Shown here: positions 18,092 to 28,281 of the stretch, in pieces
Layout of the letters: every line of letters starts with the position of its first letter
Numbering within the stretch: the first letter of the stretch is position 1
Source: Acetobacteraceae bacterium
GTDB lineage: Bacteria > Pseudomonadota > Alphaproteobacteria > Acetobacterales > Acetobacteraceae
Direction: 5' to 3'
Length of the DNA: 64,000 nt
NCBI GenBank assembly: GCA_947474705.1
Contig: CANJJS010000009.1
Location: 1-64,000, forward strand
Position numbers and translations under genes: made by a program
Notes under the pieces: model-generated
The model's input: only the letters and a program-made list of their open reading frames with translations
What the model was told of the DNA's origin: nothing
Database searches by the model: none

Positions 18092-18975
18092 TGAGCACCA
18101 CGACCATCGAACAGGCGCCCGCCGTCGCGCTGCCGCCCACCAGCACATTCTTCCAACGCTTCTGCCGCAACCGGACCGCGATGGTTTCCGCCATTATCCT
18201 GGCGATCATCGTTCTGGCGGCGATCTTCGCCCCCTATATCGCGCCGCACGACCCGGCCAAAAGTTCTCTGCGCGCCATCCTGAAGCCGCCGGGCGCGGTG
18301 TACTGGCTGGGCTCGGACGACCTGGGACGAGACGTCGCCTCCCGCCTGATCTTCGCCTCCCGCCTCTCCCTCGTCGCCTCCGTCCAGGCGGTCGCCATCG
18401 CCCTCGTCATCGGCCTCCCGCTCGGCCTCATCGCCGGCTATGTCGGCGGCTGGATCGACACCATCATCTCCCGCTTCAACGACGCGCTCATGAGCTTTCC
18501 CGCCCTGATCCTTGCCGTCGTCATCGTCGGCCTGATGGGGCCCAGCCTGTCAAACGCCATGACCGCGATCGGCCTCGTCTACGCCCCCCGCATCATGCGC
18601 GTTGTCCGCGGCAGCACCCTCAGCGTCCGCGAGGAAGTCTATATCCGCGCCGCCCGCGCCATGGGCTGCGGCGACATCCGCATCATCGCCCTGCATGTTC
18701 TGCCCAACGTCATGGGCCCCCTGGTCGTGCAGGCCACCGTCCTCATGGGCCAGGCCCTGCTCGCCGAAGCCGGCCTCAGCTTCCTCGGCCTCGGCGCCCA
18801 ACCCCCGCTCGCGAGTTGGGGCGCCATGCTCGGCACCGCATTCCCCTACATGCAGCAATCACCCGTCCCCACCATCGCCTCCGGCGTGGTCATTTCGGTG
18901 ACGGTGCTCTGCTTCAATCTGATCGGCGACGGCATCCGAGACTCGGTCGGCCGCATGCGCCGCGCGGGAGACTGA
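18091..18975 (+). CDS. peptide-type ABC transporter permease (DppC type)
   Basis: This 294-residue permease pairs with the DppB-type subunit. The N-terminal OppC domain contains one span (AMVSAIILAIIVLAAIFAPYI), followed by the usual GSDDLGRDVASRLIF motif and the EAA loop EEVYIRAARAMGCGDIRIIALHVLPN. The start at 18091 overlaps the previous stop by one base. It is followed after three bases by the first ATPase gene. Confidence 0.95.
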   Translation: MSTTTIEQAPAVALPPTSTFFQRFCRNRTAMVSAIILAIIVLAAIFAPYIAPHDPAKSSLRAILKPPGAVYWLGSDDLGRDVASRLIFASRLSLVASVQAVAIALVIGLPLGLIAGYVGGWIDTIISRFNDALMSFPALILAVVIVGLMGPSLSNAMTAIGLVYAPRIMRVVRGSTLSVREEVYIRAARAMGCGDIRIIALHVLPNVMGPLVVQATVLMGQALLAEAGLSFLGLGAQPPLASWGAMLGTAFPYMQQSPVPTIASGVVISVTVLCFNLIGDGIRDSVGRMRRAGD

Positions 18976-18978
18976 CCC

Positions 18979-19979
18979 ATGGACCCGCTGCTCTCCCTCA
19001 AGGACCTCACGGTCCAGTTCCCCTCCACTCACGGCCTCCTCACCGTCGTCGATAAAGTCTCCTTCGACGTCGGCCGGAACGAGGTCGTGTGCGTCGTCGG
19101 CGAGTCCGGCTCCGGCAAAAGCGTGACCATGCAGGCCGCCGTCGGCCTCGTCCAAACCAAAGGCGGCCGGGTCACCGGCGGCAGCGTCCGCTTCGACGGC
19201 CAGGAACTGGTCGGGATGAAAAACCGCCATCTGAACCGCATCCGCGGCAACGACATCGGCTTCATCTTCCAGGAACCCATGTCCAGCCTGAACCCCGCTT
19301 ATACCGTCGGCGAACAAATCGCCGAGGTCGTGCGCCGCCATCGCGGCGTCTCGCGCGCCGAGGCCTGGAAACGCGCCGTCGAAATGCTTGAACGCGTCCA
19401 CATCGCCACCGCCGCCGCCCGCGCGCACGACTACCCGCACCAGTTCTCCGGCGGCATGCGCCAGCGCGTCATGATCGCCATGGCCATCGCCTGCGACCCC
19501 AAACTCCTCATCGCCGACGAACCGAGCACCGCGCTCGACGTCACCATCCAGGCCCGTATCTTGCAGCTCATCAAGGAACTCCAGACCGCGTCCGGCATGT
19601 CCGTTCTGTTCATCACGCACGACCTTGGCGTCGTTGCAGAAATCGCCGACCGCGTGGTGGTGATGTATGGCGCGCAGGTGGTGGAGGAAGCGGGGGTGGA
19701 CGCGTTGTTCGCCACGCCGCGCCACCCCTACACAACCGGCCTGCTCCGCGCGATGCCGCAGGTCGCCCTGGAACGCGGCGAGGACCCGGTCGCGATCCCC
19801 GGCACCGTGGCGCAGGCGCACGCCTGGCCCGCGGGATGCCGCTTCAATCCCCGATGCGAATTCCGCGAGGACGGGCCTTGCACCACCGGCCAGGTGCAAC
19901 TGGTCCGCGACGACCACGGTTTGGTGCGATGTATCCGCGCCGATGCATTGCGCACGCGTTTGACCCAGGCGGTGGCGGC

Positions 19980-19983
<4 letters not shown>
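18979..19983 (+). CDS. peptide-type ABC transporter ATPase (DppD type)
   Basis: This 334-residue ATP-binding subunit has Walker [12 protein letters not shown]-loop [11 protein letters not shown], signature [16 protein letters not shown], Walker [13 protein letters not shown] and the switch His in LFITHDLG. The C-terminal oligopeptide extension has the Cys-rich tail [18 protein letters not shown] typical of DppD/OppD. It energises the importer together with the DppF-type subunit, which it overlaps by four bases. Confidence 0.96.
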
Positions 19984-21011
<1,028 letters not shown>

Positions 21012-21023
21012 GGGTCAGGCCGC

Positions 21024-22640
21024 CTACGCGTCCGCCAGCATCATCGCCGCCGCCTTTTCCGCGATCATGATCGTCGGCGCGTTCGTATTCCCCGCGGGCA
21101 CCGTCGGCATCACCGAGGCATCGACGACCCGCAGCCGCCCAATGCCGTAAACCCGCAGCCTTGGGTCGACAACGCTGTCGCTCCCTTCCGGTCCCATCCG
21201 GCAGGTGCCCACCGGATGCAGGTTCGACAGCGCGTTCTGACGGATCGCGTCTTCGAACTCCGCGTCGGTTTCCACGCCGGGCCCAGGAACGACCTCTTCG
21301 GCGACGTAGGGGGCGAGGGACGGTTGTTTCGTGAACGACCGTACCAGCCGCATCCCCGCCGTCAACGCCTGAAGATCGTATTGCGTCCGCAAGAAATTGA
21401 ACCGGATCGACGGCGGCGCCAGCGGATCGGCGCTTTTCAGCATCACCGTCCCCCGCGCGTCCGGCTTCAAATGCACCGCGCTGAGGCTAAATCCCGGAAA
21501 ATCGTGCGCCACCGCCCCGTTCGGCCCGCGGAACGCGTAGCTGAACGGCGAGAAATTGATCTGCAAATCCGGCCGCTCCAACCGCGGATCGCTGCGCGCG
21601 AAGGCCCCGCAGGTCACTCCGTTCGCCGCCAGAGGTCCGGATTTCAGCAATAAATACCGCGCCATCGCCCATGCCTGCCGCGGCAGGCTGTTCGCCAGTT
21701 CGTTCATCGTCACCGGGCGCGTGCACCGATACGCCAGCCGCACATAAAAATGATCCTGCAAATGCGCGCCCACCGACGGCGAGTCGCACACGACATCGAT
21801 CCCATGCCCGCGCAGAAACGCGCCGGGACCGATCCCCGACAACTGCAACAACTGCGGCGAATTGAACACACCGCCGCTGACCACGACCTCGCCACGGGCA
21901 CGCGCGAACCGGGGGACACCGCCGGTCACATAATCCACGCCCACCGCGACACCGTTCTCGACCCGTACCTTCGTCGCCTGAGAATTCGGCCGGACCACCA
22001 GATTGGTCCTGTTACGCGCGGGCTTCAAATACGCCGTCGCCGTGCTCCACCGGCGGCTTTTCCCCACCGTGCTCTGGAAATACCCAGCACCTTCCTGCGT
22101 CGCGCCGTTGACGTCGTTGTTCCGCGGCAGCCCCGCCTCCACCGCCGCCGCGATCACTTTCTCCGCGAGTTCGTAACGATTGGGCTGCTCCGTTACCGTC
22201 AACGGCCCTCCCACCCCGTGATATTCGTTCGCCCCACCCTCGTAATTCTCAGCTTTCTTGAAAAACGGCAGCACGCTGTCGTAATCCCAGCCCGTGCATC
22301 CCCGCTGCCGCCATTCGTCGTAATCCGCGTGATTGCCGCGCATATAGACCATGCCGTTAATGGAACTGGTGCCGCCCAGCACTTTCCCGCGCGGCGAATA
22401 CATCGACCGCCCCGCGAGTTCCGGTTCCGCCTCGCTTTCGTACATCCAGTTCACCGCCGGATCCGCGAACAGCCGCGAAAACCCCATCGGCAGATGGATC
22501 CAGGGATTGCGATCGGGCGGCCCCGCCTCCAACAGCAGCACGCGATACCGGCCGGATTCGCTGAGCCGCGCCGCCACGGCGCATCCCGCCGAGCCCGCGC
22601 CGGTCACGATATAGTCGAATTCTTCCTCAGTCGCGGCCAC
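21024..22640 (-). CDS. GMC-family FAD-dependent oxidoreductase (choline dehydrogenase-like)
   Basis: This 538-residue flavoprotein oxidises an alcohol to an aldehyde or ketone. The N-terminal Rossmann motif DYIVTGAGSAGCAVAARLSE binds FAD; GMC signature 1 is seen in SPRGKVLGGTSSINGMVYMRG, signature 2 in GGVFNSPQLLQLSGIGP, and the catalytic His in NLHPVGTCRMG. The start is GTG at 22640 with GGGAG seven bases upstream. It is 66 bases downstream of the nitrile hydratase-like alpha gene in the same direction, so it may be the last gene of that unit. The substrate is unknown; choline-like or alkyl alcohols are both possible. Confidence 0.93.
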   Translation of the reverse strand: MAATEEEFDYIVTGAGSAGCAVAARLSESGRYRVLLLEAGPPDRNPWIHLPMGFSRLFADPAVNWMYESEAEPELAGRSMYSPRGKVLGGTSSINGMVYMRGNHADYDEWRQRGCTGWDYDSVLPFFKKAENYEGGANEYHGVGGPLTVTEQPNRYELAEKVIAAAVEAGLPRNNDVNGATQEGAGYFQSTVGKSRRWSTATAYLKPARNRTNLVVRPNSQATKVRVENGVAVGVDYVTGGVPRFARARGEVVVSGGVFNSPQLLQLSGIGPGAFLRGHGIDVVCDSPSVGAHLQDHFYVRLAYRCTRPVTMNELANSLPRQAWAMARYLLLKSGPLAANGVTCGAFARSDPRLERPDLQINFSPFSYAFRGPNGAVAHDFPGFSLSAVHLKPDARGTVMLKSADPLAPPSIRFNFLRTQYDLQALTAGMRLVRSFTKQPSLAPYVAEEVVPGPGVETDAEFEDAIRQNALSNLHPVGTCRMGPEGSDSVVDPRLRVYGIGRLRVVDASVMPTVPAGNTNAPTIMIAEKAAAMMLADA

Positions 22641-22706
22641 GGCGCGTCTCCCTTTTCATTGGGGAGAAGTCTGCCCATGGGAACGCCGCCCCGTCGAGTC
22701 CGGCGC

Positions 22707-23285
22707 TCAGACCGAGGGAACGGTGACCCCCACCATATCCCCCTCGCGCACGATCGCCGCGAGCTGTTCCACGCTCCACCCCTCCGTCCCCTCGGGACGT
22801 TTCGGCAGCACCATCCAACGATAATCCGCCGTGGAATCGACGACATGGATTTGCACATCGTCCGGCAGCGTCGTGCGGAACTCGCCCAGCAAACCCCGGG
22901 GATCGCGCACCGCGCGCGCCCGGTACGCCGCCGACTTATACCAAAACGGAGGATATCCCAGCACCGCCCGCGGATAGCAACTGCACAACGTGCAAACGAT
23001 CAAATTATGCACGTCGCCGGTATTTTCCAGCACCCCCAATGGCGGCATCCCCACCATCGGAATATTCATCGCCTCCGCCGCCTTGGTCCCGTCCTCCAGC
23101 ATCAGCGCCTTGTAAGCCGGGTCCGTCCAGGCCCGCGCGACCATCTTCGCGCCCTGACCCGGGCTGGCGTTATCCGTCGATTGCCGCCGCGCGGCGATAT
23201 CCTCATCCGAAACAATGTTCTTCGCCGCGAGCAATTTCCGCAGCGCCGCCAGCAGTTCCGGACCATCCGTCTCGACGATGCTCAT
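22707..23285 (-). CDS. nitrile hydratase alpha / thiocyanate hydrolase gamma-like subunit
   Basis: This 192-residue catalytic subunit carries the metal-binding VCTLCSCYPR motif with Cys98, Cys101 and Cys103. The Thr in CTLCSC is the signature of cobalt-type enzymes (iron types have Ser). In this family two of the Cys are oxidised to sulfinic and sulfenic acids, and the low-spin Co(III) centre hydrates a nitrile to an amide or hydrolyses thiocyanate. The ATG at 23285 overlaps the previous gene's stop by four bases; the longer open frame to 23351 is a shadow. The beta subunit is encoded as two separate upstream genes, as in thiocyanate hydrolase and toyocamycin nitrile hydratase. Confidence 0.92.
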   Translation of the reverse strand: MSIVETDGPELLAALRKLLAAKNIVSDEDIAARRQSTDNASPGQGAKMVARAWTDPAYKALMLEDGTKAAEAMNIPMVGMPPLGVLENTGDVHNLIVCTLCSCYPRAVLGYPPFWYKSAAYRARAVRDPRGLLGEFRTTLPDDVQIHVVDSTADYRWMVLPKRPEGTEGWSVEQLAAIVREGDMVGVTVPSV

Positions 23286-23563
23286 GCCCGCTCCAGCCAA
23301 TGTTCGTACAATTCCACCACCAGAGAGTCGTTCGCGCGCCCGTCCGGCCAAAGTTCCGTCATCGGAAAGGTCACGTGATACAGCGGCCGCTTCGGCGCCG
23401 GACGCGCGAAGGCCAGATCCTCGGGGTTCGGATGATCGCCGAGATACCGGACGATCTGGCCCTTGTGCCCGCGCAGATAATGCGGCGTGCGAATATGGGC
23501 GGGACCGCGCGTTTCCGGCCAGTCGTCCTTCACCGCGACCGCGTCGCCAATGGAAAAATTCAT
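23282..23563 (-). CDS. nitrile hydratase beta, C-terminal-domain subunit
   Basis: This 93-residue protein corresponds to the SH3-like C-terminal half of nitrile hydratase beta: FSIGDAVAVKD, PHYLRGHKGQIVRYLG, PLYHVTFPMTELW and LVVELYEHWLE are all family motifs. As a separate gene it matches the alpha subunit of thiocyanate hydrolase. It overlaps the genes on both sides by exactly four bases (ATGA), so the split is a stable gene architecture and not a recent frameshift. The substrate specificity cannot be decided from this subunit. Confidence 0.9.
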   Translation of the reverse strand: MNFSIGDAVAVKDDWPETRGPAHIRTPHYLRGHKGQIVRYLGDHPNPEDLAFARPAPKRPLYHVTFPMTELWPDGRANDSLVVELYEHWLERA

Positions 23564-23868
23564 TTCGCCTCCAAAGCGGCGCGCAACTCGTCCTCGCTAA
23601 TCACGCCCTTGCGCAGCAGCGTCGCCGCGATCGACCGGATCCAGCGGCGGTAATAGCTGAGCTTGTGATACTCCGCCTCCGGGATCGACTCGATGCTCCG
23701 CCGCAACTCGTCGACCGTCATGATCTGCTTCATGCCGAGCACGCCGCGCAGCGCGTCCACTTCCCGGTCGAACTCCGTCAGCGCGTGCGGTTCGATATCG
23801 ACCGCCTCGCACATGAATTTCGACACGCCACCCATGTCGTGGTGGGACCGTTTGTCATCGTTGTCCAT
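23560..23868 (-). CDS. nitrile hydratase beta, N-terminal-domain subunit
   Basis: This 102-residue helical protein matches the N-terminal half of nitrile hydratase beta: the HDMGG opening corresponds to the HDxGG start of beta subunits, and YYRRWIRSIAATLLRKGVISEDEL to the conserved helix pair. In thiocyanate hydrolase this half is the separate beta subunit. Nitrile hydratase accessory proteins are related in sequence, so an accessory role is the alternative, but HDMGG favours a structural subunit. GGAGG lies almost directly against the ATG at 23868, an unusually short spacing. It is the first gene of the operon, divergent from the propeller gene at 23979. Confidence 0.82.
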   Translation of the reverse strand: MDNDDKRSHHDMGGVSKFMCEAVDIEPHALTEFDREVDALRGVLGMKQIMTVDELRRSIESIPEAEYHKLSYYRRWIRSIAATLLRKGVISEDELRAALEAK

Positions 23869-23978
23869 TCCTCCACCCTACCAAGACCTTGGCCGCCGGT
23901 AAATCGCCATCCACGCCAACCCGCGCTACACTCCCGCGCGGACCGCCCGAAGAGGCGGAAAATGAAGGAAACCCGACC

Positions 23979-25127
23979 ATGAAACGCCTGATTTTCGCGT
24001 CCCTGCTGCTGGCGGGCACCAGCTTGCAAACCGCCCATGCCGATCTGCTGATCTCCGCCAACGACGGCAAGGCGGAGCTGGTAAACGGCGTCAACACCGT
24101 CCCCGCCAACCCGGTGCCGGACAATATTTCCATCGTCGACCTCTCCACCTCCCCGCCCAAGGTCAAAGCGGAAATTCAGATGCCGACCTCCCTGGTCGGC
24201 CCGCCCTCCTCCGTCGCCATCTCCCGCGACGAATCCTACGCGCTGGTCACCGCCGCGACCAAAATCGACCCCGCCGACAAGAAGAAAATCGTTCCGCATA
24301 ACCTGCTCAGCGTCGTGGACCTGAAAGCCTCGCCGCCGAAGGTGATCGCGACGCACGAAACCGGCGCGGGCGCGTCCGGCGTGGCGATCAATCGCGCGGG
24401 CACCCTGGCTTTGGTCGCGAACCGGCAGGAAGGCACGGTTTCCGTCTTTTCCATCGCCGGCAATGTTCTCACCGCCGCCGGAAAAGTCGATCTGGGCGCG
24501 CCGAAATCCGAGCCCAGCGCGGTCGCGATAACCCCCGACGGCAAGCGCGCTTTGGTCACCCGGACCGGCGACAACAAGGTCACCGTGCTGAACATCGATG
24601 GCACGAAAGTCACGCTCTCCGGCCGCGATGTTTACGCCGGTCATAAACCCTATCCCGCCGGCATCTCGCCAGACGGAAAATTCGCGGTCGTCGCCAATGT
24701 CGGCATGGGCGGCGGCGACAACGACACGATCAGCCTGATCGACCTGACCGCGAACCCGCCGAGAACCGTCGACACCGTGTCCGTCGGTCCGACGCCGGAA
24801 AGCATGACCATCTCCCCGAACGGGAAATACGTCGCGGTGACCATCATCAACGGCACCAGCCGCCCCAGCGACTCGCCGTTCTTCAACCCGCGCGGCAAGA
24901 TGCCGGTGTTCGAAGTGAAAAACATGAAATTCGTCCGGGTCGCCGAGGCCCCGATCGGCCGCTGGTGTCAGGGCGCCGGCTGGAACAAATCCAGCAGCCT
25001 GATCCTGATGCAATGCATGGTCGAACAAGAACTGCAAATGTTCAAATTCGACGGCAAAACCCTGACCCCCGCCGGCGCGATCAAGGTCAAGGGCGGCCCC
25101 GCCGGGATCGCCACCACGCCGGGCTGA
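23979..25127 (+). CDS. exported beta-propeller (YVTN/lactonase-like) protein
   Basis: This 382-residue protein has a signal peptide ending SLQTAHA before DLLI. The mature part contains repeated blades of the type VAISRDESYALVTA, VAINRAGTLALVAN, VAITPDGKRALVT and ISPDGKFAVVAN, the YVTN-type seven-bladed propeller. Such periplasmic proteins act as binding scaffolds or, rarely, lactonases; no active-site assignment is possible here. AAGGAA precedes the ATG at 23979; the open frame upstream is non-coding. It is divergent from the nitrile hydratase-like operon. Confidence 0.85.
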   Translation: MKRLIFASLLLAGTSLQTAHADLLISANDGKAELVNGVNTVPANPVPDNISIVDLSTSPPKVKAEIQMPTSLVGPPSSVAISRDESYALVTAATKIDPADKKKIVPHNLLSVVDLKASPPKVIATHETGAGASGVAINRAGTLALVANRQEGTVSVFSIAGNVLTAAGKVDLGAPKSEPSAVAITPDGKRALVTRTGDNKVTVLNIDGTKVTLSGRDVYAGHKPYPAGISPDGKFAVVANVGMGGGDNDTISLIDLTANPPRTVDTVSVGPTPESMTISPNGKYVAVTIINGTSRPSDSPFFNPRGKMPVFEVKNMKFVRVAEAPIGRWCQGAGWNKSSSLILMQCMVEQELQMFKFDGKTLTPAGAIKVKGGPAGIATTPG

Positions 25128-25146
25128 TCCCCATCGCCAAAGGACA

Positions 25147-25173
25147 GGCGGACGCGGTCAGATCGCGTCCGCC
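25147..25173. terminator. bidirectional hairpin between convergent genes
   Basis: A ten-base perfect inverted repeat, GGCGGACGCG (25147-25156) and CGCGTCCGCC (25164-25173), flanks a seven-base loop that contains the stop codon of the antiporter gene. It lies just past the stop of the propeller gene. No T run follows. Confidence 0.5.
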
Positions 25174-26942
25174 GTCCCCTGACGTTGCCGGTCCGCCTCC
25201 AACAACGCGGTCAGTTCCTCCACTTCCTGCGCGGCGCTTTGGATCAATCGCGCCTCGTCCCGGTAAATCTCGTGACTTTCCAACAAATGCGCCTCGTCGC
25301 GCGCGCGGAAAATCGCGACGCCGCGCGCCGCCTCCGCCTCCGGCACGCCCATCGCCATCAGGCTTAATTCGGCCAGACGCAACCCGGAATGAAACGTATC
25401 CCGCACCAGCCCGTCGACATTCCGATCCATTAACAAATGCGCGTGGTGCCGGTTCCGCGCCCGCGCCAGGATCGTCAAATTCGGATGATTCCGCTTCGCC
25501 GTTTCCACCGTCCGCAACGTCCGGTCCATATCGTCCAACGCCACGATCAACAGCGAGCCCGCGTCCGCCCCGGCGGCGCGCAGCACATCCGGCCGCGCCG
25601 CGTCGCCGTAATAAACCTTGCCACCAAAGCGCCGGATCACGTCCACCTGGCCCGGGTCTCGTTCCAACGCGGTGAAGGGGATACCGTGCATGGTGAGGAC
25701 ACGGCCGACGATCTGGCCAACCCGGCCAAACCCCGCCAGGATGACTTTCGCGTCCGCCCCGTCCAGCGCATCGAACACCGGTTCCGGCGCGGCTTTCAGG
25801 CGCGGCACCAGAAGTTTCTCCGATACCGCGAACAACACCGGTGTCGCCAGCATCGACGCCGCCGAGACCAAGGTCGCCAGCGCCGCCATTTCCGGCGCCA
25901 AAACGCCAATCCCCACCGCCACCCCCAACAGCACAAAACTAAATTCGCTGGCCTGCGCCAAGGCCAGCGCGAACCGGACCGCGTTCGTCCGGTCCCGTCC
26001 CGCCGCCATCGCCAGCCCGTACCCCACCGCGATCTTCGCCGCCAGCAACGCCCCCAGCGCCGCCGCCAAAAGGCCCGGATGCGCCGCCGCCGCGCGCAAA
26101 TCCGCGGACATACCGACGGAAATAAAGAAAAACCCGAGCAGGGTATTTTCGAAAGGTGCGATATCCGCCTGCAACTCGTGCCGGTACTCCGAATCCGACA
26201 GCATCGCCCCCGCCAAAAATGCCCCCAAACTGGGCGACAAACCGGCCTCCTCCGCGAGCAACGCCGACCCCGCCACCAACAACAACGCCACCGTCGTGAA
26301 CAATTCCGGCGAACTCGCCCCGCCAATCGCCCGGAACAACGGCCCAACCAAAAACCGCCCCCCACCGAGAATCAGGCCAATCGCCGCGACACCTTTCCCC
26401 ACCTCAACCCACGGCAACGCCATCGCGTGGCCCGGCGCCAGCAACGGCACCAACGCGACCAGCGGAATGAACGCCATGTCCTGAAACAGCAGCACCGCGA
26501 ACGCGTCCCGTCCCGCCGGCGCCGCCAGCAACGCCCGCTCGCCCAACATCGGCAACACGATCGCCGTCGAGGACAGCGCCAGCCCAAACCCCAGCACCGC
26601 CGCCCCGGCCCAACCCACACCCGCCAGATACGCCAACCCCGCAAGCCCCGCCGCCGTGACCGCCACCTGCGCCGATCCCAGCCCGAACACCGGCCGGCGC
26701 ATCACCCATAACCGTCTGGGACGCAGTTCCAGCCCGATCAGAAACATCAACATGATCACGCCCAGCGAGGCGACATTCGCGATCTGCCCAACATCCGTCA
26801 CCAGCCGCAGCCCCGAGGGCCCGATCGCCAAACCCGCGACCAAATAACCCAACACACTCCCCAACCCCGATTTCCGGGTCAAAGGCACGGCAATCGTGGC
26901 GGCGGCGAGCAAGGCGACCAACGTAATCAGCATGAAGTCCAT
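25158..26942 (-). CDS. CPA2-family cation:proton antiporter with RCK domain (KefB/KefC-like)
   Basis: This 594-residue inner-membrane protein exchanges K+ or Na+ for protons. The first ~390 residues hold about 12 membrane spans (LGYLVAGLAIGPSGLRLV, FLIGLELRPRRLW, GLALSSTAIVLPML, FFFISVGMSADL). The cytoplasmic C-terminal RCK-N/TrkA-N domain begins near KVILAGFGRVGQIVG with the NAD-binding GxGxxG and ends about residue 520, followed by a helical tail. GSH-regulated KefB/C proteins look alike, but no KefF/G partner is present. ATG at 26942 or 26933 (three residues shorter) could be used. It is divergent from the aldo/keto reductase. Confidence 0.92.
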   Translation of the reverse strand: MDFMLITLVALLAAATIAVPLTRKSGLGSVLGYLVAGLAIGPSGLRLVTDVGQIANVASLGVIMLMFLIGLELRPRRLWVMRRPVFGLGSAQVAVTAAGLAGLAYLAGVGWAGAAVLGFGLALSSTAIVLPMLGERALLAAPAGRDAFAVLLFQDMAFIPLVALVPLLAPGHAMALPWVEVGKGVAAIGLILGGGRFLVGPLFRAIGGASSPELFTTVALLLVAGSALLAEEAGLSPSLGAFLAGAMLSDSEYRHELQADIAPFENTLLGFFFISVGMSADLRAAAAHPGLLAAALGALLAAKIAVGYGLAMAAGRDRTNAVRFALALAQASEFSFVLLGVAVGIGVLAPEMAALATLVSAASMLATPVLFAVSEKLLVPRLKAAPEPVFDALDGADAKVILAGFGRVGQIVGRVLTMHGIPFTALERDPGQVDVIRRFGGKVYYGDAARPDVLRAAGADAGSLLIVALDDMDRTLRTVETAKRNHPNLTILARARNRHHAHLLMDRNVDGLVRDTFHSGLRLAELSLMAMGVPEAEAARGVAIFRARDEAHLLESHEIYRDEARLIQSAAQEVEELTALLEADRQRQGTADAI

Positions 26943-27013
26943 CCACGAAGGGGGGGTTTCTCGCCCACCCTGACATCGTGGATACTCCCGCGAAAGCGGG
27001 AGACCCCAACACC

Positions 27014-27976
27014 ATGAAAACCCACAATTTCGGCCGGCTTGGCCAGGTATCCACCCTCACCCTTGGCGGCGGCGGACTCGGCCAGCTCTGGGGCGCCACC
27101 ACGCGCGAGGAATGCGTCGCCACCGTCAAAGCCGCCATCGACGCCGGAATCACCCTCCTGGACCTCGCCCCCCGTTACGGCGACGGAAAGGCCGAGCAGG
27201 TCGTCGGCGAAGCCTTCGGCGGCCGCCTCCCCGCCGGCATCCGCGTCACCTCCAAATGCAATCTGGGCAATCCCCCACCCGCGCGCATCGAACGAATCCT
27301 CAGACAATCGATCGAGTCCAGCCTACGCCTGACCCAACTCGACAAACTGGACGTCTTCTTCCTCCACTCCAACATCGTGCCACGCGGCGACGCCATGTGG
27401 CGCCGCGTCGATACCTCCCGTTTCGTTCCGCAAGAAGTCTTCGAAGACACCATCCGCCCATTATTCGAAAAATTCGTGAAAGAGGGCCTGATCGGCGCCT
27501 GGGGCATCACCGGCATCGGACACCCCGACGCCATCCTCGCCGCTCTGAGCCAGGACCCGAAACCCGCCGTGGTCCAGGTCATCGCCAACCTGCTCGACTC
27601 CCCCGGCGGCCTGAAATTCTTCGACGGCCCGGCGAAACCCCGGGAGATCATGGCCGCCGCGCACGCCAACGGAGTCGCCGTCATGGGCATCCGCGCGGTA
27701 CAGGCGGGCGCCCTGACCGCCGCCCTCGACCGCCCGCTCCCCGCTGACCACCCAGAAATGACCGATTACGCCCGCGCCGCCGGCTACCGCGCGCTCTGCG
27801 CCGAACTTGGCGAGAACCCGGCGATCCTGGCCCACCGTTACGCGCTGTCGCTGCCGATCGATACGCTGGTGCTCGGCGTCAAAAACCGCCAGGAACTGGC
27901 CGAATGCGTCGCCGCCGCCGAAGCGGGCCCGCCACCGGCGGATATCGTCGCGCGGATCGACGCGTCGGTCGCCTGA
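27014..27976 (+). CDS. aldo/keto reductase
   Basis: This 320-residue NAD(P)H-dependent TIM-barrel oxidoreductase shows the catalytic tetrad as Asp and Tyr in LLDLAPRYGDG, Lys in VTSKCNLG and His in FFLHSNIV. The N-terminal TLGGGGLGQLWGATT and the C-terminal LVLGVKNRQELAEC, which contacts the cofactor, are typical of the VDAC beta/YghZ-like branch. The carbonyl substrate is unknown. ATG at 27014 (MKTHNFGRL) begins the family domain; the earlier start at 26978 is unlikely. The gene is divergent from the antiporter and is followed by a long palindromic repeat. Confidence 0.9.
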   Translation: MKTHNFGRLGQVSTLTLGGGGLGQLWGATTREECVATVKAAIDAGITLLDLAPRYGDGKAEQVVGEAFGGRLPAGIRVTSKCNLGNPPPARIERILRQSIESSLRLTQLDKLDVFFLHSNIVPRGDAMWRRVDTSRFVPQEVFEDTIRPLFEKFVKEGLIGAWGITGIGHPDAILAALSQDPKPAVVQVIANLLDSPGGLKFFDGPAKPREIMAAAHANGVAVMGIRAVQAGALTAALDRPLPADHPEMTDYARAAGYRALCAELGENPAILAHRYALSLPIDTLVLGVKNRQELAECVAAAEAGPPPADIVARIDASVA

Positions 27977-28003
27977 GGTCAGCGGGCGGCGGAAAGGAAA
28001 CCC

Positions 28004-28226
28004 TGGGGCTTTGCCCCGGACCCCACGGGGGCTTTGCCCCTCGACCCCACCAGGGCGGGGGCCCTGGACCCGTTTAATGGGTGAGATGAAGAAGGGGGGC
28101 CTACTCGGACGTTGATACGTCATTGATGGCCCCCCTACTTCATCTCCCCCAAAAAGATGGCATCCAAGGCCCTACCTTGGCGGGTTCGAAGGGCAGCGCC
28201 CTCGTGGGGTCCGGGGCAAAGCCCCG
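28004..28226. repeat. long palindromic intergenic repeat, copy A
   Basis: Between the convergent aldo/keto reductase and thiolase-like genes lies a nested palindrome. A perfect 23-base inverted repeat pairs 28005-28027 with 28203-28225, each arm itself containing GGGGCTTTGCCCC. Inside, 28083-28101 (GATGAAGAAGGGGGGCC) pairs with 28128-28144 almost perfectly. The 305-base gap 27977-28281 holds nothing else. Related copies lie at 57486-57656 and, more remotely, 62734-62805. It could terminate both transcripts or be a REP/MITE-like interspersed element. Confidence 0.75.
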
Positions 28227-28281
28227 GGTCTCTCTTCCCACGCCCGGCCAACCCAGTGCCCGGCGACAGCGACACCCGCCC

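Noticed and set aside
23282-23868. Nitrile hydratase beta broken by frameshift
   Set aside because: Both pieces have own starts with exact ATGA overlaps and match the known separate subunits of thiocyanate hydrolase.
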